Shown here piece after piece: positions 27,085 through 34,893 of a stretch of 64,000 nt of DNA; within the stretch, counting starts at the first letter, position 1; every line of letters begins with the position of its first letter. The notes under the pieces are model-generated. The model did no database searches, was not told the DNA's origin, and was given only the letters and a program-made list of their open reading frames with translations. Both the position numbers and the translations under genes were made by a program. Source of the stretch: JANQPX01 sp050633905 (GTDB lineage: Bacteria; Pseudomonadota; Alphaproteobacteria; Geminicoccales; Geminicoccaceae); NCBI GenBank assembly GCA_050633905.1, contig JBOEHJ010000055.1:14855-78854 (forward strand), in the 5' to 3' direction.

Positions 27085-28608
27085 ATGATCTGCGACTCTT
27101 CAGAGAACCCGGTCGCGGAGGGCGGGGAAGATTCGGAAGAGCACGTGACGTCACATTATGATTTCATCGTCATCGGTAGCGGTCCCGCCGGTCGCCGTGC
27201 CGCCATACAAGCGGCAAAACTTGGCAAGAGCGTCCTCGTCATCGAGCAAAACGAGCGCGTTGGCGGCGTTTCGGTACATACAGGTACGATTCCCAGCAAG
27301 ACGCTTCGGGAAACGGTCCTCAATCTCACCGGTTGGCGAGAGCGCAGCTTTTACGGCCGGGCCTATAAGGCCAAATCGGATATTTCCGCCGACGATCTGA
27401 AGAAACGCCTCCATCTGACGCTCGACCATGAAGTCGATGTGCTCGAACATCAGTTCGCCCGCAACCAGGTCACAACGCTTCATGGCCAGGCCCGCTTCAT
27501 CGATCCTCATACAATCGAGGTCCAAGGCACTGAGCAAGAAAACCTCCGATGCAGCGGAACGCGATTTCTCATTGCCGTCGGCACCAAACCGCACCGTCCG
27601 AAGGACATACCGTTTGACGGCAAACATGTTCTAGACAGCGATGATGTCCTATCCCTCAAAATATTGCCCAAGACGCTTGCAGTCATCGGTGCCGGTGTCA
27701 TCGGCCTCGAATATGCCACCATTTTCAGCGCGCTCGATGTCCAAGTCACGTTGATCGAACCCCGTGCAACCATGCTGGACTTCATCGATCGCGAACTGAT
27801 CGATGAATTCATTCACGACCTGCGAGATCGCGGCCTAGTCTTACGCATGGGATGCAAGGTTGCCACGGTCGAATGCGAAGACAAGACGGGCTGCCGCATT
27901 CATTTGGAAGACGGTCGCCTGATCAGAGCCGACGCCACCTTATTTGCCGCCGGCAGGATGGGGGCGACCGATGATCTGCGCCTGGATACCTGCGGTCTCG
28001 AAGCGGATAACCGGGGACGCCTTACCGTCGACGAACAGAGCTTTCAAACAAATGTTCCCCATATCTATGCCGCAGGTGACGTCATTGGCTTTCCCAGCCT
28101 CGCTTCGACATCCATGGAGCAAGGCCGGATCGCTGCTTGCCGCGCCTTCGGCGAAGCAGCCCATGAAGCCCCTGCCTTCTTTCCCTATGGGATCTATGCT
28201 GTTCCGGAAATCTCGACCATCGGTATGACCGAGGAAGAAACCAAGCTGCGAGGCATTCCCTTTGAATGTGGCATCGCCCGGTTTCGTGAAACCTCTCGTG
28301 GTCAGATCATGGGGCTGAGTAATGGTCTCTTGAAAATGATCTTCGCTATCGAGGATCACCGTCTCCTTGGCGTTCATATCGTCGGTGAGGGAGCGACCGA
28401 GCTTATCCATATCGGTCAAGCCGTGCTGAATCTGGGTGGCCGTCTCGACTATTTCGTCGAGAACACCTTCAACTACCCGACCCTGGCGGAAGCCTATAAG
28501 ATTGCAGCGTTAGATGCTTGGAACCGCATGCCACGCGCCAGTGACCAAGGTCAAGTCCCACTTGAGCAACGGCAAATACCCCTCACCCCACCGGGCAAAG
28601 TCGCTTAG
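27085..28608 (+). CDS. sthA: soluble pyridine nucleotide transhydrogenase (SthA type)
   Basis: A 507-aa flavoprotein of the dihydrolipoamide-dehydrogenase fold. FAD loop VIGSGPAG (about 30-37), NAD(P) loop VIGAGVIGLEYA, the FAD-binding IYAAGDVIG and a C-terminal dimerisation domain. In place of the CxxxxC redox pair of lipoamide dehydrogenase it has GGVSVHTGTIPSKTLRE, the sequence region of SthA, which moves hydride between NADPH and NAD. The start may be ATG 27085, or GTG about 20 codons later with GGAAGAG ahead of it. The TAG stop overlaps repeat copy E. It does not look like part of the preceding operon. Confidence 0.85.
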   Translation: MICDSSENPVAEGGEDSEEHVTSHYDFIVIGSGPAGRRAAIQAAKLGKSVLVIEQNERVGGVSVHTGTIPSKTLRETVLNLTGWRERSFYGRAYKAKSDISADDLKKRLHLTLDHEVDVLEHQFARNQVTTLHGQARFIDPHTIEVQGTEQENLRCSGTRFLIAVGTKPHRPKDIPFDGKHVLDSDDVLSLKILPKTLAVIGAGVIGLEYATIFSALDVQVTLIEPRATMLDFIDRELIDEFIHDLRDRGLVLRMGCKVATVECEDKTGCRIHLEDGRLIRADATLFAAGRMGATDDLRLDTCGLEADNRGRLTVDEQSFQTNVPHIYAAGDVIGFPSLASTSMEQGRIAACRAFGEAAHEAPAFFPYGIYAVPEISTIGMTEEETKLRGIPFECGIARFRETSRGQIMGLSNGLLKMIFAIEDHRLLGVHIVGEGATELIHIGQAVLNLGGRLDYFVENTFNYPTLAEAYKIAALDAWNRMPRASDQGQVPLEQRQIPLTPPGKVA

Positions 28609-28664
28609 TGGTATGACCACCTCTGTTGGCTCGGACCGCCATCGCCAAGATCGACGATATGCGG
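28608..28664 (+). repeat. stop-codon-anchored palindromic repeat, copy E (short form)
   Basis: GTGGT-ATG-ACCAC (28608-28620) begins on the last base of the sthA stop, TAG. GTTGGCTC follows, then ACCGCCATCGCCAAGATCG and ATATGCGG (28657-28664). It matches copy C with one gap and the second part of copy G. It lies in the 282-bp leader of the LacI gene, about 200 bases before its operator. Confidence 0.78.
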
Positions 28665-28860
28665 CCAGATTAAATGAGGTGGGTGGGACTCTCTGAGACA
28701 GGGCTTTGCTTTGTGCCAAAGTCAGAATGCCCGCGAGATCGCCCTTCAGGTAAATTGATAGCTCGCCAACCTCGGGCGCCAGCATGATCGCCTCGATCAG
28801 AATCTGTCGGCGATACTGGGAAGGCCTTGTCACGGCGTTTTCACGAACGCATAGTATACT

Positions 28861-28880
28861 TAATGGAAACGTTTCCATTA
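28861..28880. promoter_or_regulatory. LacI-family operator in the regulator's own promoter
   Basis: A perfect 20-bp palindrome centred on CG, TAATGGAAACGTTTCCATTA, ten bases before the GTG of the LacI gene. The centre and shape are those of LacI/GalR operators. A plausible promoter is just upstream: TTGTCA (28827-28832) and TAGTAT (28852-28857), 19 bases apart, so the operator would cover the transcription start. This suggests autorepression of the whole operon to 34604. Confidence 0.8.
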
Positions 28881-28890
28881 GGGTTGGCCG

Positions 28891-30000
28891 GTGAAACGCA
28901 ACGTAACCATCAAAGATGTCGCCGAGCATGCCGGTTGTGGCGTTGCGACGGTTAGCCGTGTCCTGAATGGAACCGGACCGGCAGCCTCCGCTACGCGCCA
29001 GCGCGTCTTGAAAGCAGCTGAGTTGCTGCAGTTCGAATTCAGTGAGATCGGGCGCTCGCTGCAAAGCCAGACGACGAGGACGATTGGTTGCGTCGTGCCG
29101 TCCCTGATCAATCCGGTTTTTGCTGACGCCGTTCAAGGGTTGCAGGATGAGGTGCAGCAGGCGGGTTATCAGCTGCTCCTGACCTGTTCCAATTATAGCG
29201 CCGATCTCGAGTTCACGGCTATTCGAACCCTGCTGGCCAAGCAGGTCGACGGGCTTGTGATCACGGTGAGCGATGGCGAGACCAGCGAAGGGTTGAAGCT
29301 TGTCCGGCAACGAAAGGTGCCGTGCTGCTTGATGTTCAACGGTTTGTCCGGAGGCCTTCCCACCTCGTCGATCGATAATGATGGGGCTGCCAGGGCCGTT
29401 GCCGACGCCTTTGCGGAAGCAGGGCATATCCAAACGAGTTTTCTTGCCCTGCGCTTCAACAGTTCGGATCGATCACGGCAGCGTTTCGAGGGGTTCGCTG
29501 CTGCTTGCAAGATTAATGGCATGGCACCGCCGGCCTTACTGCAAATCGACGAAGACGGCGGTGATCTTTCAGCACTGCTGCTCGACCTACTGAAGGCGAA
29601 CACTGGGGTCAGCGGTATTTTCGCCTCAAACGACTTTCTGGCACTCGCAGCGATCCGCACGGCACGGTCCTTGGGGCGGCATGTCCCGGACGAGCTTTCG
29701 GTCGTCGGGTTTGATGGCATCGATGTGGGAACGATGATCGAGCCGAGCCTCGCCACCATCGAAACCAAGCCGAAACGGATCGGCAATGTTGCAGCAGGGA
29801 TTGTCTTATCCGCGATCAGAGGTGAAACGGGGCCCACGCTGCAGGCTCGGCATTTATCCTTCAAGTTCCGCCCAGGAGGTAGTCTGGCGCCTCAAAAGGC
29901 GGGGAAAGACGACCAAGGCCAAGGTGAGGCAGCCGCCTTTCCCTGTCCGGAGAGACCAGAAGAACCGTCCGAAAATCACTCAGGGAGGACTATCAAATGA
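28891..30000 (+). CDS. LacI-family transcriptional regulator of the downstream ABC operon
   Basis: A 369-aa DNA-binding repressor. The helix-turn-helix is at residues 5-26 (VTIKDVAEHAGCGVATVSRV), with the hinge helix after it and a periplasmic-binding-protein fold for the effector from about residue 62 (TIGCVVPSLINPVFAD). The C-terminal tail runs about 30 residues past the usual end and is charged. The start is GTG. Its stop overlaps the solute-binding protein start (ATGA at 29997), with GGGAGG inside its 3' end, so regulator and importer are co-transcribed. It likely binds the palindrome at 28861. The effector is probably the imported compound or a breakdown product. Confidence 0.9.
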   Translation: MKRNVTIKDVAEHAGCGVATVSRVLNGTGPAASATRQRVLKAAELLQFEFSEIGRSLQSQTTRTIGCVVPSLINPVFADAVQGLQDEVQQAGYQLLLTCSNYSADLEFTAIRTLLAKQVDGLVITVSDGETSEGLKLVRQRKVPCCLMFNGLSGGLPTSSIDNDGAARAVADAFAEAGHIQTSFLALRFNSSDRSRQRFEGFAAACKINGMAPPALLQIDEDGGDLSALLLDLLKANTGVSGIFASNDFLALAAIRTARSLGRHVPDELSVVGFDGIDVGTMIEPSLATIETKPKRIGNVAAGIVLSAIRGETGPTLQARHLSFKFRPGGSLAPQKAGKDDQGQGEAAAFPCPERPEEPSENHSGRTIK

Positions 30001-31004
30001 GACATTTGTTATCGGCCGTGGCATTGACGGCCATTCTCACTGGCCCGGCATTCGGTCCAGCATCGGCGGAAGATGCCGTCTGCTACAACTGCCCACCGCA
30101 ATGGGCGGATTGGGCGTCCATGCTCAAAGCCATCGACGAAAAGATCGATGTCCAGATGCCCCATGACAACAAGAACTCGGGCCAGACCTTGAGCCAGCTC
30201 CTGGCTGAAAAAGAAAGCCCTGTCGCCGATGTCGCCTATTACGGGGTTACGACCGGCATCAAGGCGGGCAATGAAGGTGTCGCGACGGCCTACAAACCGA
30301 CCGGCTTCGATGACATTCCCGAAGGCTTGAAGGACCCAGAAGGCAAGTGGTTCGCCATCCACTTCGGCAGCCTGGGCTTTTTCGTGAACGTGGACGCGCT
30401 TGGCGGTGCGCCTGTCCCCCAATGTTTTGCCGATCTGACCAAGCCTGACTATCAGGGCATGGTCGGCTATCTCGATCCGTCCTCGGCCTTTGTCGGTTAC
30501 GCCGGCGCCGTTGCCGTCAATATGGCCTTTGGGGGGGATCTCGATAATTTCGACCCTGCCATCGACTACTTCAAGCAACTCGCCGGAAATGACCCCATCG
30601 TCCCGAAGCAGACCTCCTATGCGCGGGTGGTGTCGGGCGAGATCCCCATTTTGTTCGACTATGACTTCAACGCTTACCGCGGCAAATATGAAGAGGACGG
30701 CAATTTCGAATTCGTCATGCCCTGCGAGGGTTCCGTGCGGGTGCCTTATGTAATGAGCCTGGTGAACAACGGGCCGAACCCAGAACTCGGCAAGCGAGTT
30801 CTGGACTTCATCCTCTCCGATGAGGGCCAGGCGATCTGGACGAATGCCTATCTGCAGCCATCCCGCCCGGTTGAGCTGCCGGCAGAGGTCGCCGAGAAAT
30901 TCTTGCCGGCCAGCGACTATGAGCGCGCCGTCGCCGTCGACTACGGCAAGATGGAACAGGCCCAGGCAGGCTTCGGCGAACGCTACCTCTCCGAAGTCCA
31001 GTGA
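29997..31004 (+). CDS. ABC importer solute-binding protein, family 1 type
   Basis: A 335-aa periplasmic protein with signal peptide (cleavage near PASAED, about residue 24). The mature chain looks like the Fe3+/putrescine/phosphonate-type cluster of binding proteins: GKWFAIHFGSLGFFVNVDAL, GYLDPSSAFVGYAG, ILFDYDFNAY and GQAIWTNAYLQPSRP. The mature N-terminus contains CYNCPP, an unusual close cysteine pair. Translation is coupled to lacI. The stop TGA lies inside repeat copy F, and a strong hairpin follows, which would protect its part of the mRNA. The ligand is unknown; the phosphodiesterase gene in the same operon hints at an organophosphate. Confidence 0.85.
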   Translation: MRHLLSAVALTAILTGPAFGPASAEDAVCYNCPPQWADWASMLKAIDEKIDVQMPHDNKNSGQTLSQLLAEKESPVADVAYYGVTTGIKAGNEGVATAYKPTGFDDIPEGLKDPEGKWFAIHFGSLGFFVNVDALGGAPVPQCFADLTKPDYQGMVGYLDPSSAFVGYAGAVAVNMAFGGDLDNFDPAIDYFKQLAGNDPIVPKQTSYARVVSGEIPILFDYDFNAYRGKYEEDGNFEFVMPCEGSVRVPYVMSLVNNGPNPELGKRVLDFILSDEGQAIWTNAYLQPSRPVELPAEVAEKFLPASDYERAVAVDYGKMEQAQAGFGERYLSEVQ

Positions 31005-31069
31005 TATGATCACTGCATTTGGTTTCCACCGCCTTCGCGGAAAGTGCCTGGAATATCGAGGGTATGCGG
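30999..31069 (+). repeat. stop-codon-anchored palindromic repeat, copy F
   Basis: The head is CAGTGAT-ATG-ATCACTG (30999-31015), a perfect 7+3+7 palindrome holding the TGA stop of the binding-protein gene. Compared with the GTGGT/ACCAC of other copies both arms are changed together (GTGAT/ATCAC), which keeps the pairing. The following 56 nt align without gaps to copies A, B and H and end in GAGGGTATGCGG. Similarity to A continues some 40 nt further. It is in the middle of the LacI/ABC operon. Confidence 0.85.
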
Positions 31070-31120
31070 GCTTTTCTGGGTAAGGTTTTGGGGACTGTTT
31101 TGATCAAGCCTTCCTTTAGG

Positions 31121-31150
31121 ATCGAGGGCCAGGTTCGCCTGGCCCTCGAT
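31121..31150 (+). promoter_or_regulatory. very stable intercistronic hairpin
   Basis: A perfect 13-bp stem (ATCGAGGGCCAGG, 31121-31133, with 31138-31150) closed by a TTCG loop, eight bases before the permease ATG. There is no T run, so it is not an ordinary terminator. Such stems after solute-binding-protein genes usually block 3' exonucleases and keep the upstream mRNA abundant; here it may also limit permease translation. Confidence 0.85.
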
Positions 31151-31158
31151 AGTCGGAT

Positions 31159-31962
31159 ATGAGCACCCGCAGTTTCGTTCTGATCTGTTTCACGCCGCTG
31201 ATCGTGTTCTCGCTGACCTTTCTGGCGCTGCCGCTGGTGCGACTGTTCCTGGCATCGGGCGAGGGGGCGAATGGCTGGGCGATCTATCTCGAGATCCTGC
31301 AAAAACCGCGCTATCTGTCGACGCTTGTCCAGACGGTCCTGGTTTCGCTGGCGGTAACGTTCGCTGCTCTGGTCATCTCGACGACGGCCGGGCTGTTCCT
31401 CGCTCGAAACCAGTTTCGCGGCCGCGGTGTTCTTCTCTCGATCCTGACCCTTCCACTAGCCTTCCCCGGCGTCGTGATCGGGTTCCTGATCATTCTCCTC
31501 GGCGGGCGGCAAGGTCTGTTCAACCAGGTTTTACCCGGCCATGTGGTCTTCGCCTATTCGATCCTGGGACTTTTCCTAGGCTACCTCTATTTCTCCATCC
31601 CGCGCGTCCTGCTGACGGTGATGGCGGCCTCGGAAAAGCTGGACCCGGCGCTGGAGGAAGCAGCGCGCTCCCTTGGCGCTTCACCTTTTCGGGTCGTTAT
31701 TGATGTGATCCTGCCAGGCTTGGCACCCTCCCTGGTTGCGGCAGGTGCGATCGCGTTTGCAACAGCGATGGGCGCCTTCGGCACAGCGTTCACATTGGCG
31801 ACGGATATCGATGTGCTGCCGATGGTGATCTACACCGAGTTCACACTCTCGGCCAACATCGCCATGGCCTCGGCCTTGTCGATCGTATTAGGCATCGTCA
31901 CCTGGGTGCTGCTGCTGTTTGCACGCAGTTTCTCAGGCGCTGCCGTTGCGGGCGGGGGCTGA
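31159..31962 (+). CDS. ABC importer permease, first subunit
   Basis: A 267-aa inner-membrane permease with about six helices. The ATPase-docking EAA loop is seen in KLDPALEEAARSLGASPFRV (about residues 158-177). The SFVLICFTPLIVFSL start gives the first helix. No good ribosome site is visible: the start lies eight bases after a strong hairpin, and its ATG overlaps the end of a short reading frame from repeat F. The second permease gene starts two bases after its stop, so the pair form the heterodimeric channel. Confidence 0.87.
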   Translation: MSTRSFVLICFTPLIVFSLTFLALPLVRLFLASGEGANGWAIYLEILQKPRYLSTLVQTVLVSLAVTFAALVISTTAGLFLARNQFRGRGVLLSILTLPLAFPGVVIGFLIILLGGRQGLFNQVLPGHVVFAYSILGLFLGYLYFSIPRVLLTVMAASEKLDPALEEAARSLGASPFRVVIDVILPGLAPSLVAAGAIAFATAMGAFGTAFTLATDIDVLPMVIYTEFTLSANIAMASALSIVLGIVTWVLLLFARSFSGAAVAGGG

Positions 31963-31963
31963 T

Positions 31964-32764
31964 ATGCAAGTTCCGCAGGTCTCGAAGAGCAAGATCCTAC
32001 AGTTAGCCGTAACACTGCTGGCCTGCGCTTTTCTTCTGGTCCCGGCCATTCAGTCGATCCTTGCCGGCCTTACGGTCAACTATTTCAAAGGGCTGTCATC
32101 AGGCCTGACCTTGAAATGGATCTGGCAGGTTTGGGAGCTCTATGCCGACAGCATTTTTCTGTCGCTTGGCCTCGCGTTGGCCTGCCTGATCTGCACGTTG
32201 ATCATCGGCGTCCCCGCAGCCTATGGCCTTGCGAGAAATCCGGGGCGAACGGGACGCATCCTCGAAGAGTTCATCTCGCTGCCGCTGGCCGTGCCGGGCT
32301 TGGCGCTGGCTCTGGCTCTGCTGCAGCTTTATGGGACGATCAAAGGGTTTCGCACATCCTGGACCTTCATTCTGGTCGGCCATGTGCTCTACACGCTGCC
32401 CTTCATGGTACGCTCGGTTTTGGCGGTCATGATTGCGATCGACCTCAAGACGCTGGAGGAAGGTGCTGCTTCGCTTGGGGCACCGCCTTGGCAGAGATTT
32501 CGCGACATCGTGGTGCCGAACGCCATGCCCGGCATTCTTGCAGGGGCGCTAGCCGTGGTGACGCTCTCCATCGGCGAGTTCAACCTCACCTGGATGCTGC
32601 ACACGCCATATCTGAAAACCCTGCCGGTAGGTCTAGCCGACAGCTATGCCTCGATGCGCCTCGAAGTCGCTTCCGCCTACACCCTAGTCTTCTTCGTTCT
32701 GATCGTCCCGCTACTAGTGGCTATGCAGTGGGCGTCGAACCGCGCGCAAAGGATCGCGTCATGA
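31964..32764 (+). CDS. ABC importer permease, second subunit
   Basis: A 266-aa permease with six predicted helices and the EAA loop in DLKTLEEGAASLGAPPWQRF. The frame is open earlier (31919), but the ATG at 31964 just after the previous stop is used, as expected for coupled translation. Its TGA overlaps the ATG of the ATPase gene (ATGA at 32761). Pairs of this kind belong to the spermidine/iron/phosphonate-type importers. Confidence 0.87.
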   Translation: MQVPQVSKSKILQLAVTLLACAFLLVPAIQSILAGLTVNYFKGLSSGLTLKWIWQVWELYADSIFLSLGLALACLICTLIIGVPAAYGLARNPGRTGRILEEFISLPLAVPGLALALALLQLYGTIKGFRTSWTFILVGHVLYTLPFMVRSVLAVMIAIDLKTLEEGAASLGAPPWQRFRDIVVPNAMPGILAGALAVVTLSIGEFNLTWMLHTPYLKTLPVGLADSYASMRLEVASAYTLVFFVLIVPLLVAMQWASNRAQRIAS

Positions 32765-33792
32765 CGCTTCGTCTCTTGAAGGCCGCGAAAACATTTCCCG
32801 ACGGCACTAAGGCGCTGCTGCCGACCGATCTGCAAGTCGAGACCGGTGAGATCGTCTCGCTGCTCGGCCCGTCTGGATGCGGCAAGACCACGCTTTTGCG
32901 CATCATCGCTGGGCTGGAGACGCCCAATTCAGGGACCGAAGTCTGGTTCGACGATGACAACGTAACGGCGCTGCCGGTGGAAAAACGGAATGTCGGGATG
33001 GTGTTCCAATCCTATGCCCTTTTTCCGAACATGTCGGTACGCGCCAATATCGGTTACGGCCTGAAAATGCAAAAACTGCCGGCGGGGGAAGTCAAGACCC
33101 GCGTCGACGAAGTCCTGCAGATGTGTCAGCTGGAGCCTTTCGCAGGGCGATCCATCAAAGCCTTGTCTGGAGGCCAAAGCCAAAGGGTCGCCTTGGCGCG
33201 GGCCTTCGCACCACGCCCCCGGCTTCTTCTGCTGGACGAGCCGCTCTCTGCCTTGGATGCTGCCTTGCGCGACAGTCTCCGTGATGAGCTGGCAGTCTTG
33301 CTCCGCAAGTTTGAGATTACCGCAATTTTCGTCACCCATGATCAAAACGAAGCCATGGCGATCGCGGATCGCGTCGCCGTCATGTCGAACGGCCTGGTCG
33401 AGCAGATCGGCTCGCCGGAGGACCTCTATCGAAATCCTGCCTCGTCCTTTGTCGCCGGGTTCGTCGGCAGCGCAATGGCGCTTCCCGGTCAGATCAAAGG
33501 GGACAAGCTGGTTCTCAAAGGCGGCGTTCTTTCATTGCCGAGCGAAGGTCATGACCAGGCCGCCTATGTCCGCGCGGAGGACGTTCGCCTTTCCGATGAC
33601 GGGCCGCTAACCGGCACCGTCGAAACGGTGACGTTCCTTGGATCACATTATCGCATCGGGATCAAAGGCGTGGTGGATGACACTTTATATGCGCTCCATT
33701 CAGGTCTTCAGGCGCCGAAGCCAGGGAGTATCGTACGCCTCGATATAACACCCGAAGCACTGATGCTGCTTACCAAAACGAAGGCCGCCTGA
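32761..33792 (+). CDS. ABC importer ATP-binding protein
   Basis: A 343-aa ATPase energising the two permeases. Walker A GPSGCGKTT (about 38-46), Q-loop VFQSYALFPNM, signature LSGGQSQRVALARA, Walker B LLLLDEPLSALDA and H-loop FVTHDQNEA are all intact. From about residue 235 a TOBE-type regulatory domain follows. The frame can be extended far upstream to 32116, but that part lies over the permease gene and has no family features; the ATG at 32761 overlapping the permease stop is right. The next gene overlaps by one base. Confidence 0.93.
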   Translation: MTLRLLKAAKTFPDGTKALLPTDLQVETGEIVSLLGPSGCGKTTLLRIIAGLETPNSGTEVWFDDDNVTALPVEKRNVGMVFQSYALFPNMSVRANIGYGLKMQKLPAGEVKTRVDEVLQMCQLEPFAGRSIKALSGGQSQRVALARAFAPRPRLLLLDEPLSALDAALRDSLRDELAVLLRKFEITAIFVTHDQNEAMAIADRVAVMSNGLVEQIGSPEDLYRNPASSFVAGFVGSAMALPGQIKGDKLVLKGGVLSLPSEGHDQAAYVRAEDVRLSDDGPLTGTVETVTFLGSHYRIGIKGVVDDTLYALHSGLQAPKPGSIVRLDITPEALMLLTKTKAA

Positions 33793-34604
33793 TGTCCAAG
33801 ATCATTCAGATCACCGATACCCATATCGTCCCGGACGGCGAGCTGGCTTATGGCAAGGTTGATACTGCTGCCGCTTTGGCCGAAGCCGTAACCACCATCA
33901 ACCGCATCCTGCCAGAAATCGGCCCGGTGGATCTAGTTGTCATCACTGGCGATCTGACCGATTTCGGAAGTATGGAGGAATATCGCCGCTTTCGTCGCCT
34001 TATGGAGCCGCTCTCCCTTCCCTATCGCGCCGTGCCCGGCAACCACGATCATCGCGAAACGATGCGCGCCGCCTTCGCAGATCAGAGCTGGATGACGAAA
34101 GGCGGACCTATCAACTGGGTCGAAGAATTTTCGGACCTCGTGCTCATCGGTCTGGACACACTGGTCCAAGGTGCCTCGCATGGCTGTTTAAGTGAACGGA
34201 CTTTGGATTTCTTGAAGGAAAGCATGGCCAACCACTCAGCAAAGCTGTTTCTGATTGGCCTACATCACCCGCCCTTCACAACCGGCATCCATGCAATGGA
34301 CATTCAAAATCTACGAGAGGCCGAACCGTTGCGCGACATCCTGAACGCCCATCCAGGTGAAGCGCGCCTGATCTGCGGTCACGTACATCGCAACGTAGTC
34401 ACTGAATGGGACGGTGTCGTCTGCCAGGTTGGCCCAGGAATTTCTCATGCCGTGACGCTGGATCAGCGCGTCGGTGCCACCAATACCCTAACGGTCGAGC
34501 CCGGCGCCTTCATGCTGCACGAAATGCGTGATAAAAAACTGGTATCGCATCACATCCAGATTGGCACGTTTGACGGCCCCCATCCTTTTTATCCAACATC
34601 TTAA
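33792..34604 (+). CDS. class III cyclic-nucleotide/glycerophosphodiester phosphodiesterase-like metallophosphoesterase
   Basis: A 270-aa binuclear metal hydrolase. Metal ligands are visible in ITDTHIVPD (about 7-15), VITGDLTDFG, PGNHDHRE, LIGLHHPPF and GHVHRN, the set of the CpdA/GpdQ group. These cleave 3',5'-cAMP or small phosphodiesters such as glycerophosphodiesters. Being the last gene of the importer operon (its ATG overlaps the ATPase stop), it probably processes the imported compound in the cytoplasm, so a diester substrate seems more likely than cAMP. That is inference from context. No signal peptide. Confidence 0.82.
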   Translation: MSKIIQITDTHIVPDGELAYGKVDTAAALAEAVTTINRILPEIGPVDLVVITGDLTDFGSMEEYRRFRRLMEPLSLPYRAVPGNHDHRETMRAAFADQSWMTKGGPINWVEEFSDLVLIGLDTLVQGASHGCLSERTLDFLKESMANHSAKLFLIGLHHPPFTTGIHAMDIQNLREAEPLRDILNAHPGEARLICGHVHRNVVTEWDGVVCQVGPGISHAVTLDQRVGATNTLTVEPGAFMLHEMRDKKLVSHHIQIGTFDGPHPFYPTS

Positions 34605-34893
34605 TTAATTTCCTTGGGACAGCAGCCTGTCACTTATTTCCGCACATTGATCACTGTCCCCACCCAATCTGTCGCCTGTTTCGGTGGATCGTGAGCCAGG
34701 TGAGCATCTACGTAGGTGGGTGACTGAACCAACTCCATCATAACGGGATCCGGTCTATCTGTTCGGCCCAGTTTGATGCGCTCCCCATATCTCGAATATT
34801 ATGATCGGTTTACAGGGACTATCACATAGAGTTTTGACTTTTGGCGACGTAAGAATTTGTCGATCAAACAATCCCGTTGACGGTAAAAAAACT

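Noticed and set aside
30009..31013. A 334-codon open frame on the minus strand opposite the binding-protein gene
   Set aside because: It mirrors a clear signal-peptide-bearing binding protein and has no recognisable domain; typical antisense shadow in GC-rich DNA. The same applies to the frames at 2489-3418 and 20108-21094 (minus).
32116..32760. Long upstream extension of the ABC ATPase frame
   Set aside because: It lies wholly over the second permease gene and shows no family features; the ATG at 32761 with ATGA overlap is the proper start.
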